NCBI RefSeq assembly: GCF_002127325.2
Contig: NC_035438.2
Span: 145,152,708-145,216,707 of the forward strand
DNA length: 64,000 nucleotides
Reading direction: 5' to 3'
DNA from: Helianthus annuus
Taxonomy: Eukaryota > Streptophyta > Magnoliopsida > Asterales > Asteraceae
This document shows positions 12,001 through 22,197 of the stretch, one piece after another. A program made the translations under genes and the position numbers. Every line of letters starts with the position of its first letter. Within the stretch, counting starts at the first letter, position 1. The notes under the pieces are model-generated. The model made no database searches and had not been told where the DNA came from. It saw nothing but the letters and a program-made list of their open reading frames with translations.

Positions 12001-12309
12001 ATTCAGTATTATAAGATATAAATACATAAAATCAGGTTTATATATTATAAATATTAATATATAATACTGAAAATCTTTATAAAAAAATCAAATATATCTA
12101 TTTAGAAAACAAATATACTAATATAATTATTACTAAACATATTTAATTATTTTAAATCTGAAATATTTATTTAGAATCAGAAATTTAATAAAACAGATTT
12201 AGTTATTAAAATAATCAGATTTATAATTATTATCTATTTATTAAAACATATTTATTATCTCGGAATTTTATTTAAATATTTCAGTTTTATAAAATCAGAT
12301 TTATTAAAA

Positions 12310-12560
12310 ATCAGTTTTTGTTTATTTATTTATTTCAGAATTTATTTCTGAAATTTAATAAAATCAGATTTTATTTATTTATTTATTTCAGAATTTATTT
12401 CTGAAATTTAATAAAATAAGATTTTATTCATTTATTTATTTCAGGATTTATTTCTGAAATTTAATAAAATCAGACTTTATTTATTTATTTATTTCGGAAT
12501 TTATTTCTGAAATTTAATAAAATCAGATTTTATCTATTTATTTATTTCAGAATTTATAAA
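12310..12560. repeat. 53-bp AT-rich tandem repeat, about five copies
   Basis: The TTTCAGAATTTATTTCTGAAATTT core (itself an inverted repeat) recurs at about 12333, 12386, 12439, 12492 and 12545, a constant 53-bp period with few changes. The surrounding 12000-12900 is AT-rich LTR sequence without genes. Confidence 0.85.
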
Positions 12561-13095
12561 TCAGAATTATTTATGTATTTCAGAATTATTGTCATAAAAA
12601 TCAGATATATTGTTTTTATTAATTCAGAATATTTATTTTAAATGTTGTTTAAATTATAAATTAATTCTGAATTACTATTTAATTATTATTTGATCATATT
12701 TATTAATTTCAGGATTTATATTCTTTAAATCAGAATTATTGTTTATTTAATAAAAATCTAGAAATTTTATTTATTTTATTTTCAGATTTATTTATTTGTT
12801 TTATAAACTAGAAACTTTATAAATAAGTTATTTGTTTATAAGATTATTAACTAATGTTGTGGTAATTATTTTAGATTGTTAAAATAATTAATTATCTATT
12901 TAAATTCCTATTTACTTTATTGTTCCAACACTTTAGGAATTTTGTATTATTTATGTCTTATTATCTAAATTATTCTATAAATTCCCAAATAATTAATCAA
13001 ATCCTCAAATTAATAGGGTAATTCTCTTGTGCACGATCTTCTTGGAAAATCCCTGATTCTATTATCTTTTTCCAATATACGCAACGCAACCTAAG

Positions 13096-13570
13096 GTGAG
13101 TATACTTGACCCATTTTCTTTTTACACGTTTGGGTGTAGTATGCATTTCCTTATCAAAAACACAATGATAAACACTTTCATTGCACAATCTATCCATACT
13201 ATTGTGAAACTACTTGATCATTGATTATCTATGTTGTGCTGATGTTAACATCTATGGCTATATGTTCATTAACTTTGCAAGCCTCCCCTATCAATGGCAG
13301 CGCTGTAGGTTGTAACGCCCCTCCCGTATATACGGGTATTGCTAGGTTCTTTTAACTCTATCACCACCCTTTCGAGGGTTAGGCTATGTTAATTGCGTTA
13401 AACTATGGTTTGGACATGTGGATTTCATCGTTACGAGTATAACAGTTAATCTGATATCAGTTGTTCACATGGATTAGATTTGATAAACTATTTAACTCTA
13501 TTATGCTATGTACAAACCTGTATACTCGCCAGCAATTATTTGTTGATTGTATTTTAAATGCATACTGCAG
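13096..13570 (+). other. Putative intron in U5 of solo LTR
   Basis: CTAAG|GTGAGTATAC donor and CATACTGCAG|GTTGA acceptor, both strong plant consensus matches. The pair is found at the equivalent place in every Tekay-like LTR of this window. Confidence 0.45.
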
Positions 13571-13797
13571 GTTGACGATTCAAGAAAACAAGAATATGGC
13601 TAGGATGGCTTAGAAACCCATCAAACATTTAAATTTCAATCTATGTTATGTATTTTTCATTTCCATGTATTGTATGAAACCATTGGTTATCAATGAATAA
13701 AACTTTAATTATTGTCACAATTAGTGTTATGATGTCTTTGAACAGTTTGTACGTCTCATCTCGATGTTTCCGCCATCGGTTGGGGTGTGACACCGAC

Positions 13798-15067
13798 TAT
13801 GCTAACTATTTAGCTAGCGATATAGTCACCAAAGGATGGCCACATCACCAAAGAAAGAAATTCTTTGCCGATGTAAAGCATTACTTTTGGGAAGACCCTT
13901 ATCTTTTCAAAATGTGTGCCGACCAACTCATCCGAAGGTGCGTACATGGGAGCGAAGCACGAAGGATTCTCCGCCATTGTCATGAAAGTCCATATGGAGG
14001 ACATCATGGTGCCGCTAGTATAGCACGGAAGGTATTTGATTCAGGATTTTATTGGCCGACCATTTATAAAGATGCACAAAATCTTGTCAAGACATGTGAT
14101 GCTTGCCAAAGATCAGGTAATATTTCTTCCAAAAATGAAATGCCACAAAATGGCATTCTCGTTTGTGAAATTTTTGATGTGTGGGGACTCGATTTCATGG
14201 GACCTTTCCCACCGTCAAAAGGAAACAAATATATACTTGTGGCAGTCGATTACTTGTCTAAATGGGCCGAGGCCGAAGCACTTCCAACAAATGATGGAAG
14301 AGTCGTGGTAAAATTTCTGAAAAAATTATTCTCTCGTTTTGGAACACCTAAAGCATTAATAAGTGATAGAGGTACCCATTTTTGTAACCATCAAATCGAA
14401 AAAATCTTAACAAGATATGGGGTCTATCATCGGGTCTCAACAGCATATCACCCTCAAACAAACGGACAAGCCGAAGTGACTAACAGAGGTTTAAAATGAA
14501 TACTTGAAAAAACCGTAGGTGTAAATAAAAAGGAATGGGCCGATAAATTAGATGATGCTTGATGGGCTTTTCGTACTGCTTATAAGACCACTATAGGCAC
14601 CACCCCATATAAGCTCGTCTATGGAAAAAGTTGTCATTTCCAGTAGAAATAGCTCACAAAGACTACTAGGCAATAAAAAATGTAAACCCTTAGATTTAGA
14701 AATTGCAGGTAAAAATCGATTTTATCAAATAAATGAATTAGACGAACTAAGGAATTATGCATACTCTAACTCGGAAATTTATAAGGAAAGAATGAAAAAT
14801 TTACACGACAAATACATTAAACCTAATGAATTTCGAGTAGGAGACCAAGTTCTATTGTTTAATTCACAACTTCGATTATTTCCGGGTAAACTAAAATCTA
14901 GGTGGTCAGGACCTTTTTCCATCACCCATATTTTTCCTCACGGTGCAGTAGAAATTAAATCTCGAAATGGAAGTCCATTCAAAGTCAATGGCCAACGGCT
15001 GAAACTCTATCAAGGATCCATTGAGGATGAAGAGGAAGAGGTCTCGCTCCAAACGGTCGACGAATAA
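13798..15067 (+). pseudogene. Athila-1 integrase
   Basis: Resumes the pol frame after the solo LTR. The HHCC zinc-binding region ([11 protein letters not shown] then C-D-A-C), the first Asp (GLDFMGP), the second Asp (ISDRGTHF) and the Glu ([10 protein letters not shown]) of the catalytic triad are all present. Stops follow at 14497-14499 and 14560-14562. A one-base loss near 14640 moves the C-terminal part into another frame, in which 'FRVGDQVLLFNS' and 'GKLKSRWSGPF' give the usual C-terminal DNA-binding domain up to the stop at 15067. Integrase inserts the element DNA into the chromosome; this copy is inactive. Confidence 0.9.
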
Positions 15068-15216
15068 AGATACCTGGTAAGTTACGAACAAGCGGGTAAA
15101 CATCGAAAATGGTAAGTCTTCAAACCAAGTTTCTGGGAAAACAGGGCACTCACACGTGCACTTAAAAAAATAAAAATAAATAAATAAATAAATAAATTTT
15201 TTTAAACTTTGCTCGG

Positions 15217-15270
15217 CACGGGGCCGTGTCCGTTGGACACGGGGCCGTGTCCGTTGGACACGGGGCCGTG
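15217..15270. repeat. Motif cluster II: triple CACGGGGCCGTG, 21-bp period
   Basis: Three identical 12-bp cores start at 15217, 15238 and 15259, preceding the env-position ORF leader. Confidence 0.95.
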
Positions 15271-15408
15271 TCCGCGCAACTGTCGGGATAAAACCCTCTT
15301 TTCACAACAGTTTCATCATTCCACACGCCCCGTTTCCCCGAAAAACGCTCTGGTCCAGGCGATTTTCCGCAGATTTTCGACGTCTCTTCTCATTCTAATA
15401 ACATCAAG

Positions 15409-15896
15409 GTATGATTCTATCACCATTAGTAGTTAGATTAGTTACTTGCATGTAGTTAAAACATCAAAAATTTGGGGAAAAATCTAGGGTTCTTGAAGTT
15501 CATCCGGATCAAACCTTAAATCTTTGTTATAATCTGTTAGCATTAGTTTAGATTAGTGTAATAGGAAGTAAATACACTTGTATTGTTGGTAGATTTTCCC
15601 GGTTTCTCATGAAAACCCCAAACCCTTGTTTTTGAACCGAAAAAGATAAAATTGAAGGGGTTAACGGTTTGTTTTGGGAAAAAAGGCACTTGGGGTTTCA
15701 TTTTCGGGGGAAACCGCACCTACTTGGCCAAAAATTTTCAGATTTTCGGGACCGGGTCGAAAAATGAAATTTTTAAGTAACAGACGCCTGGACACGGGGT
15801 CGTGCCCGCTGAGCACGGGGCCGTGTCCAGCTCACTGTTTGCAGTTTCTTTCGAAAATCTCATTGTTTCGTGCTAACTTTTGGTGTATTCTTTCAG
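15409..15896 (+). other. Putative intron ahead of env-position ORF
   Basis: CATCAAG|GTATGATTC donor and TGTATTCTTTCAG acceptor directly followed by the ATG at 15897. Spliced messages for the downstream ORF of env-class plant retrotransposons are known (barley Bagy-2). Removing the 488 nt would place the ATG at the exon start. It contains motif pair 15793/15814. Confidence 0.5.
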
Positions 15897-17042
15897 ATGT
15901 CGAAGAAGTTCACAAGATTCAACGCAAATGAGCTCGATGCTAGGGCCAGATATGATATACTTCAAACAAGACCCGAAGAATACCCAAGGCAAGCATGCAC
16001 GGACCTCTTAGCCATGGTAAACCAACTTGACCGGTTCAACAACCTCGTTACCAGACCACTAAGGGTTACCCTAACCACTCGACTTCGATCGGTACACGAG
16101 TACACTTTGGAGTTCTACAGTACCTTCACCTTCACTTCAAGGTGTGACCCGTTCGACAATGAGGGGGTTGCATTTCGATGTGGCGGCACTAGGTACTCGA
16201 TCTCCGTGGCGCAATTCGGGGAAATAGTGGGGCTATATTCAGAAGAGGATTCGGGAAATGAAGAAAACACCGGGGGAATGCGAGAGTTGGACGAAAACGC
16301 CCGCCAAGCCGCATGGGCTCAGATTGGTGATGCATTCTACAATCCGAGCAGCACTCAGAGTACTAAGCTGAGGGATCCGCTTTATTGCTACATTCATAGG
16401 CTCCTCACTTACTCTCTTAGTCAAAGACATGACAGCAGCGACGTTGTTGGGTTGAGAGATTTGGTAGTCCTTCACAGCATTCACAACCGAAGACCCCTCG
16501 ATGTTCCATTCCTCCTACTCTGGAACATGCATCTGAACCGGCTTGCTCATGCACCAACCCCTATCTTCTACGAGGGATGGGTGTACCGCCTCTTCAAGCA
16601 CTTCACGAACATCCCTAGGTCTTTCGAGAGGAGCCCATGGTCAGGACGAGTCAATGTGCACATTTGTCGCTCCATGAACCTAATCTATGAGGCGGAAGAC
16701 GGATCAATAAGCTTTCAGAGGATGCAAGGCCATGCATGGAACCCACAAGAGGCGCTAGTCCTTCACGCTCCACCTCCCCAGTACCAGTACCAACCCCATG
16801 GTGATCTGGGCCAGTCCTCCTCACAAGGAGGTGGTTTTCCTAACTTTCAAAGTTTACATCATCTTTTGCAGGAAAACCTTATGTGCACCAGGAACACCAA
16901 CAACCTTACCAACAACACATACCACCGGGTCAGAGCCATTGAAAGAAACATCACCGATATCCAAGACGACATCGGGAGCATCCGGGAGTATATGGCGGGT
17001 CATGGGGGAGGAGGTGATGACAGTGATGAAGACATGGACTAG
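15897..17042 (+). CDS. Athila ORF-1-like protein in env position
   Basis: 381 residues from the ATG at 15897; the frame is also open upstream without another ATG. It lies between integrase and 3' LTR, where env-class elements keep their third gene. The protein starts M-S-K-K-F-T-R-F and has a conserved-looking centre with 'FRCGGTRYSISVAQFGEIVG' and 'DVPFLLLWNMHLNRL'. A Gln/Pro/Gly-rich linker follows, then a C-terminal heptad region (about residues 325-360) ending in an Asp-rich tail. I see no signal peptide and no convincing membrane segment. It resembles the Arabidopsis retrotransposon ORF-1 (Athila) family; its role is unknown. It is the only uninterrupted ORF of Athila-1, although pol is dead. 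Confidence 0.7.
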   Translation: MSKKFTRFNANELDARARYDILQTRPEEYPRQACTDLLAMVNQLDRFNNLVTRPLRVTLTTRLRSVHEYTLEFYSTFTFTSRCDPFDNEGVAFRCGGTRYSISVAQFGEIVGLYSEEDSGNEENTGGMRELDENARQAAWAQIGDAFYNPSSTQSTKLRDPLYCYIHRLLTYSLSQRHDSSDVVGLRDLVVLHSIHNRRPLDVPFLLLWNMHLNRLAHAPTPIFYEGWVYRLFKHFTNIPRSFERSPWSGRVNVHICRSMNLIYEAEDGSISFQRMQGHAWNPQEALVLHAPPPQYQYQPHGDLGQSSSQGGGFPNFQSLHHLLQENLMCTRNTNNLTNNTYHRVRAIERNITDIQDDIGSIREYMAGHGGGGDDSDEDMD

Positions 17043-18960
17043 GTGGGTGAAGAAGGAGTAGGAGTGGACGGTTGGTGAGCCCACAAGTTAAATTCCCTTT
17101 CTATCGAACAATTCCCGGCCTACGTGCCAAAGTGTTGAACAATTTACTTTTCCTAACTTATTTTTATTTTCTACTTTTGTTTTTTATTTTTAACTTGATG
17201 GTTTGGATGCTTAACTTGGTAATTTAGGACGTTTGGTATTGTTTGGTGTGGTATTTACTGATAAAACAGGTACAAACGAGGCTTAGAGTACTAAACATTG
17301 ATACTACTAAGGCCAGGGCAGGAAAACCGGAGAAAGAAACCTGTTTTTCAACCTTGCATATTGTCCACACGGAGTCGTGTCCGGCCGACACGCCCCCCGT
17401 GCCCACCTCCCAGACCTGCTGTTTGTTTAAGTTTCTGCAGATTTTTAGCAGACACGGGTCGTGCCCAGCCAACACGCCCCCGTGTCCATCTTCTGTAAGT
17501 TTTCGTTACTGGCACCTGAACACGGGGTCGTGTCCAATCAACACGGGGCTGTGTCCAGACTGCCAGTAACATAAAATTTTGCTTTTAACACCATTTTACA
17601 CATTCAATCAACCTAAAAACTTATTTTTGGGACACATTGAGGACAATGTGTAATTTAAGTGTGGGGGGGATGCTAAAACCTTGAATATTGCAAATCCTAG
17701 TAACAAGCCTTACACAAAACTCTATTGGAACTGCTAATCACCCCAAATTTTTTCCAAAAAAAATTTTCATTTTTTTACTTGTCTAAGTTTAAGTTGGGAA
17801 TTCAAGTCTTAACAAGGTTATATTTTTACAAGTTTACAACCGATAGCGTCGTGATAAAAAGAACCAAAGAAAATTATGAAAAGGCATGACAAACTTAGTT
17901 AAAATTTAATTATATATACTTGATCACATAAAAACCCTTTCCCACAAAAGTGAGTTTTGAGCCTTTAACGAGCATACAAATATATATCTTTACACTAAAT
18001 GCTCATTTTTCGTTTCTTGTGTGAATAGCTGCTTGGTTCGTACGACTCTAGAACTTGCCATAACAATACATTCCTGGTCCTTACCAACTTAAACCCGAGT
18101 AAGTAAATGATGGAGGCATTAGGACTAACCCTTTTTCATTCTACACCATTATTTTTCATTTTTTTACCACCTACCCAAAATCCCCCTAGTTAACCCCTTT
18201 GAGCCTAAACCTTTTCATTTCTTAACCCAAAACAATCACCCTTTTTACCCACCTAACCCTTTTTATTTTTTAACCCTTTTCTTTTAGTAACAACGTTCGG
18301 TTCTCTTATGACTTCTTCAAAAAAAATGTGTGTGTATATATATATAGTAATTTATATATTTTGATGAAGCCAAACAAAAAAACAAAGTTTATCAAAAATA
18401 ACTTTGTTTGAGCAATTCATCAAAATAAAATAAGTATGAAAAATAAAAGTCTTTCGAACCGACGTTTGTTACGCCTTTCGCCCTTTTTACTAACCACTAA
18501 CCCAACCACCCACCTTTAGCCCAAGCCTAACCCTTCACCCAGAAAGTCCTCTTGATATTTACAAAGGTATATAGTTAAAAAGGAGGAGGATTGATTGCTT
18601 GGCAAGCTTATGGTAGGAGTAAGTTCCATGCCGCTCTCGAGTGATTCACTAAAAATACACCTTCGGCCGAGTGTTGAGTGATCCCCCGTGAGGTATGTGA
18701 ACTTGTATATAAATGAGATTTTAAAAAAGGTATGTTATGCCCTAATAAGTAATTTATCTTAAGAAACGTTCTTAATAAATCATGACGAATAGGATTGTAA
18801 ATAAATAAAAATAAAACCTAAATAAAGAATCTTGGAAATCCCGACACTCTATGACAAGCCCAAAACCCTTCTCTTCTACCCATTCCATTTGGGAGTGAAT
18901 AAAGCCACATTGTAAAGAGTTTTGCTTGGGGACAAGCAAAGATTCAAGTGTGGGGGTACT
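17043..18960 (+). other. Athila-1 3' non-coding tract
   Basis: No gene. It holds motif cluster IV (17368-17553), a purine tract TTTAAGTGTGGGGGGGATG at about 17654-17672 preceded by an inverted 'acattgaggacaatgt', AT-rich text with a short (TA)n at 18335, and the terminal purine tract CAAGTGTGGGGGTAC at 18945-18959. Both tracts sit after a similar 'ggacaa' phrase. Confidence 0.7.
17368..17553. repeat. Motif cluster IV: three pairs of CACGG-type motif
   Basis: CAC starts at 17368/17389, 17453/17473 and 17521/17542 (spacing 21, 20 and 21 bp). The cores are more diverged than in clusters I and II. Confidence 0.8.
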
Positions 18961-20700
18961 TGATATGCACAAAATGCAACATATAAATTATATCAATTGT
19001 GGCTTAAAACTAACCCTTTTTTAGTACTAATGTTGGAAAAAGTGTGCTTTTGTCTTCCTTTTGTATTTTCAGAATTAAATGAGCTCAAATTAACAAAAGA
19101 AGCAAAAAGACAGGAAAATCTAACATAAATACAAGAAAAGGAACGAAAGTGGAATGCCAGACCCCTCGACAGCATCTTCCCAAGCAAAACTGAGAAAACA
19201 GAAGACTGAACACGCCCCGTGCTCAGCGAGCACGGGGCCGTGCCCAAGTAGCAGCAGAAAAGACAAACCCATAGAAGCTTCTACTGCCCACCACGGGGCC
19301 GTTCCCAGCGGACACGGGGGCGTGGTCAACTTCCTGCAGGTGCATTTATTGTAATTGCGAATTACAATTAATGAAGAGAGAGACGCGGATGGACACGGGG
19401 TCGTGCCCAGCGGGCACGGGGCCGTGCCCGAGCTTCTGTTCAGCCTATAAATAGGAGTGTTTGGAGCCATTTCAACTCATCCCTTGGCACACTGACGGGT
19501 GGTCCGTAGGACAACCCTTAAATGCCTTAAAAAGATTAAAATCCCATGCTTTACACGTTTAATTATTTGAACTTGGTAACTACTAGTTGTTTGGACGTGC
19601 AGGTGCAAATGGAGCATAAAAGGGAAAGAATTTGGAGCATCAATAAAAAATCAATTTTTGGAATTGAAGAATTAAGAGGATAGCATGATAGAGGATGAAA
19701 TTACGAGAACGTAGGCGAAAACGGTGAAGAAAACGGAGTTGAAACGAAAAAGTTATGCTAAAAACAAGTTTTCAGCATTGCCTGCCATAAGACAGAAGAC
19801 AAGGACCGTATGACTTGGCTGCTCACCGTAAGCTATGGCCCTCTGGCGTAGCTTACGGCGCCGACTGATCCAAAATCGTAACTTATGCATTTAATTGCCA
19901 TTTTCATGGGGTTTAAGTGTGTCTCATCATATGTTTCGGTTACACAACACTTGGGGACGAATTTTGGCTAATTTTTGGAGCTTGAAGACTATCTTTATCA
20001 TTGTTTTCATGTTCTTAACTTGTTTGAAGATTAAAACTTGGTTTATGATGTTTGTTCAAGCCATGAGTGGCTAAACATTTTGTGGTCATCTTTGGTGGAA
20101 GGTTTTGTAAGACTTTATGCTTTATTTCCTTATTTCTAGAATAACAATCTTGATCTTTATTGAATTGTTTGTTATGATGTGTGATTGATTGTTAGTAAAT
20201 TATTGATTCTTATGTTAAACTAATTAGAAACCATACGTTCTTGGTGTCGTTGGCAATCGAGATATCATGGGTATAGTTAGGCTTGGGTAAGGGTTGATTG
20301 ATCATCGGGTAACAACCTCACGTTCTAGGAACCTGAGTACTTAGTTCCCTTTCATCACTGCAATTGATCACACATGAACTATGTCTATGTAGTTCTTTCT
20401 AGTGGAATGTTAACATAAATGTCAAAGCAAACCGGAAACTAAAGATGATCATTTGTCCCTAATTTGTTTACAACCAAATCTTTTCTCTTTCAATTTAATT
20501 AGTTTAATTTAGTCTAAAACCAATTCACTCACATAAACTCTTGAACTTTACTTTTCTTGCAATTAGATTAATTTAGTCAAGTTAGATATAATCTTCCAAA
20601 TAACACATATTCCACAAACTCCCTGTATTCGATACCCACTTACCACTATCTACTTAGTAGTAATTGGATTAAATTTGATTGTGACCACGACATCACGTCA
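18961..20700 (+). repeat. Athila-1 3' LTR
   Basis: Begins TGATATGCAC directly after the purine tract and ends CATCACGTCA. The end is fixed by the inverted copy, where the same bases are followed by the primer-binding site. U3 holds motif pairs at 19211/19231, 19292/19313 and 19394/19415; a TATAAATA at 19446-19453 follows the last motif by about 20 bp. Positions 19802-19860 carry an inverted 'accgtaagct...tagcttacgg'. From 19493 to the end it is mirrored by 20998-22197. Confidence 0.88.
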
Positions 20701-20705
20701 AATTT

Positions 20706-20885
20706 TGCGTGATAATAGTCTTGATCGTACATCTGAGGGCCTTCATATGAAAGTTGGGAATATTCATAATAATCACCGTAATCATACTTCTCTTGGTAAC
20801 TCATTTTTTTTAATCCCCTTAATGTTCGCTCAATTTCTGGATCAAACGCCAATGGTGATAGCTTGTGAGAGCTCCTAGTATGCAT
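20706..20885 (-). pseudogene. Athila gag N-terminus fragment
   Basis: ATG at 20883-20885. The first residues M-H-T-R-S-S...F-D-P-E-I-E-R-T-L-R match the usual opening of Athila gag, which lies a short leader downstream of the primer site. After about 55 residues it runs straight into the inverted LTR end, so only the start survives. Confidence 0.75.
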
Positions 20886-20974
20886 GCACCTGTCAATACC
20901 TGCACACTAACACACCCAGCGTAAACCACAAAAATAACAAACTTAAAAAGAAAATAACACACGTTGCGCACTAC

Positions 20975-20992
20975 TCCCCGGCAACGGCGCCA
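20975..20992 (-). other. Athila primer-binding site
   Basis: Minus-strand TGGCGCCGTTGCCGGGGA, the typical Athila primer site (tRNA-Asp type), six bases after the inverted LTR end. Confidence 0.9.
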
Positions 20993-20997
20993 AAATT

Positions 20998-22197
20998 TGA
21001 CGTGATGTCGTGGTCACAATCAAATTTAATCCAATTACTACTAAGTAGATAGTGGTAAGTGGGTATCGAACACAGGGAGTTTGTGGAATATGTGTTATTT
21101 GGAAGATTATATCTAACTTGACTAAATTAATCTAATTGCAAGAAAAGTAAAGTTCAAGAGTTTATGTGAGTGAATTGGTTTTAGACTAAATTAAACTAAT
21201 TAAATTGAAAGAGAAAAGATTTGGTTGTAAACAAATTAGGGACAAATGATCATCTTTAGTTTCCGGTTTGCTTTGACATTTATGTTAACATTCCACTAGA
21301 AAGAACTACATAGACATAGTTCATGTGTGATCAATTGCAGTGATGAAAGGGAACTAGGTTCCTAGAACGTGAGGTTGTTACCCGATGATCAATCAACCCT
21401 TACCCAAGCCTAACTATACCCATGATATCTCGATTGCCAACGACACCAAGAACGTATGGTTTCTAATTAGTTTAACATAAGAATCAATAATTTACTAACA
21501 ATCAATCACACATCATAACAAACAATTCAATAAAGATCAAGATTGTTATTCTAGAAATAAGGAAATACAGCATAAAGTCTTACAAAACCTTCCACCAAAG
21601 ATGACCACAAAATGTTTAGCCACTCATGGCTTGAACAAACATCATAAACCAAGTTTTAATCTTCAAACAAGTTAAGAACATGAAAAACAATGATAAAGAT
21701 AGTCTTCAAGCTCCAAAAATTAGCCAAAATTCGTCCCCAAGTGTTGTGTAACCGAAACATATGATGAGACACACTTAAACCCCATGAAAATGACAATTAA
21801 ATGCATAAGTTACGATTTTGGATCAGTCGGCGCCGTAAGTACGCCAGAGGGCCGTAGCTTACGGTGAGCAGCCAAGTCATACGGTCCTTGTCTTCTGTCT
21901 TACGGCAGGCAATGCTGAAAACTTGTTTTTAGCATAACTTTTTCGTTTCAACTCCGTTTTCTTCACCGTTTTCTCCTACGTTCTCGTAATTTCATCCTCT
22001 ATCATGCTATCCTCTTAATTCTTCAATTCCAAAAATTGATTTTTTATTGATGCTCCAAATTCTTTCCCTTTTATGCTCCATTTGCACCTGCACGTCCAAA
22101 CAACTAGTAGTTACCAAGTTCAAACAATTAAACGTGTAAAGCATGGGATTTTAATCTTTTTAAGGCATTTAAGGGTTGTCCTACGGACCACCCGTCA
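20998..22197 (-). repeat. Inverted Athila LTR (U3 missing)
   Basis: Reverse complement of 19493-20700 with few differences, including a 9-bp segment present only near 20348 of the plus copy. Together they make 1.2-kb arms around a 297-bp loop holding the primer site and gag start. The arm lacks the LTR's first 532 bp, so it has no motif pairs and no TATA box. Confidence 0.92.

Larger units (their letters stand above)
10793..13792 (+). mobile_element. Tekay-like solo LTR (family A), 3.0 kb, inside Athila-1 pol
   Basis: Starts TGTAACATCTCGC and ends GGGGTGTGACA; CCGAC is duplicated at 10788-10792 and 13793-13797. No internal domain is present, so it is a solo LTR left by recombination. It shares its layout with the LARD-A LTRs: start, tRNA-like module (11425-11505), TATATAAA at 11678-11685, an ATT microsatellite, a very AT-rich stretch, a GTGAGTATAC donor and TGCAG acceptor, and the final 'cgatgtttccgccatcgg' block. 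The other copies are younger and more similar to each other. Confidence 0.92.
1..20700 (+). mobile_element. Athila-1, Ty3/gypsy (Athila) LTR retrotransposon, 5' end outside window
   Basis: Pieces appear in the order gag C-terminus, protease, RT/RNase H, integrase, env-position ORF, purine tract, 3' LTR. RT and integrase have Athila-type wording ([15 protein letters not shown] block, [19 protein letters not shown]). The 3' LTR starts TGATATGCAC after a GTGTGGGGGTAC purine tract, as Athila LTRs do. The element is interrupted by Copia-1 and by a Tekay-like solo LTR, each with a perfect 5-bp target duplication; removing both makes the reading frames continuous. Several stops, frameshifts and active-site changes show that this copy is dead. 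The 5' LTR and most of gag are not in the window. Confidence 0.9.

Noticed and set aside
11701..12021. 106-codon frame with a run of about 26 Tyr
   Set aside because: It is the ATT microsatellite read as codons inside an LTR; the same artefact occurs at 27878-28152.
15209..15436. Small ORF rich in T-G-P-C-P repeats (also 17243-17569 and 19120-19470 minus)
   Set aside because: These frames are translations of the CACGGGGCCGTG motif clusters; no start context or protein family.
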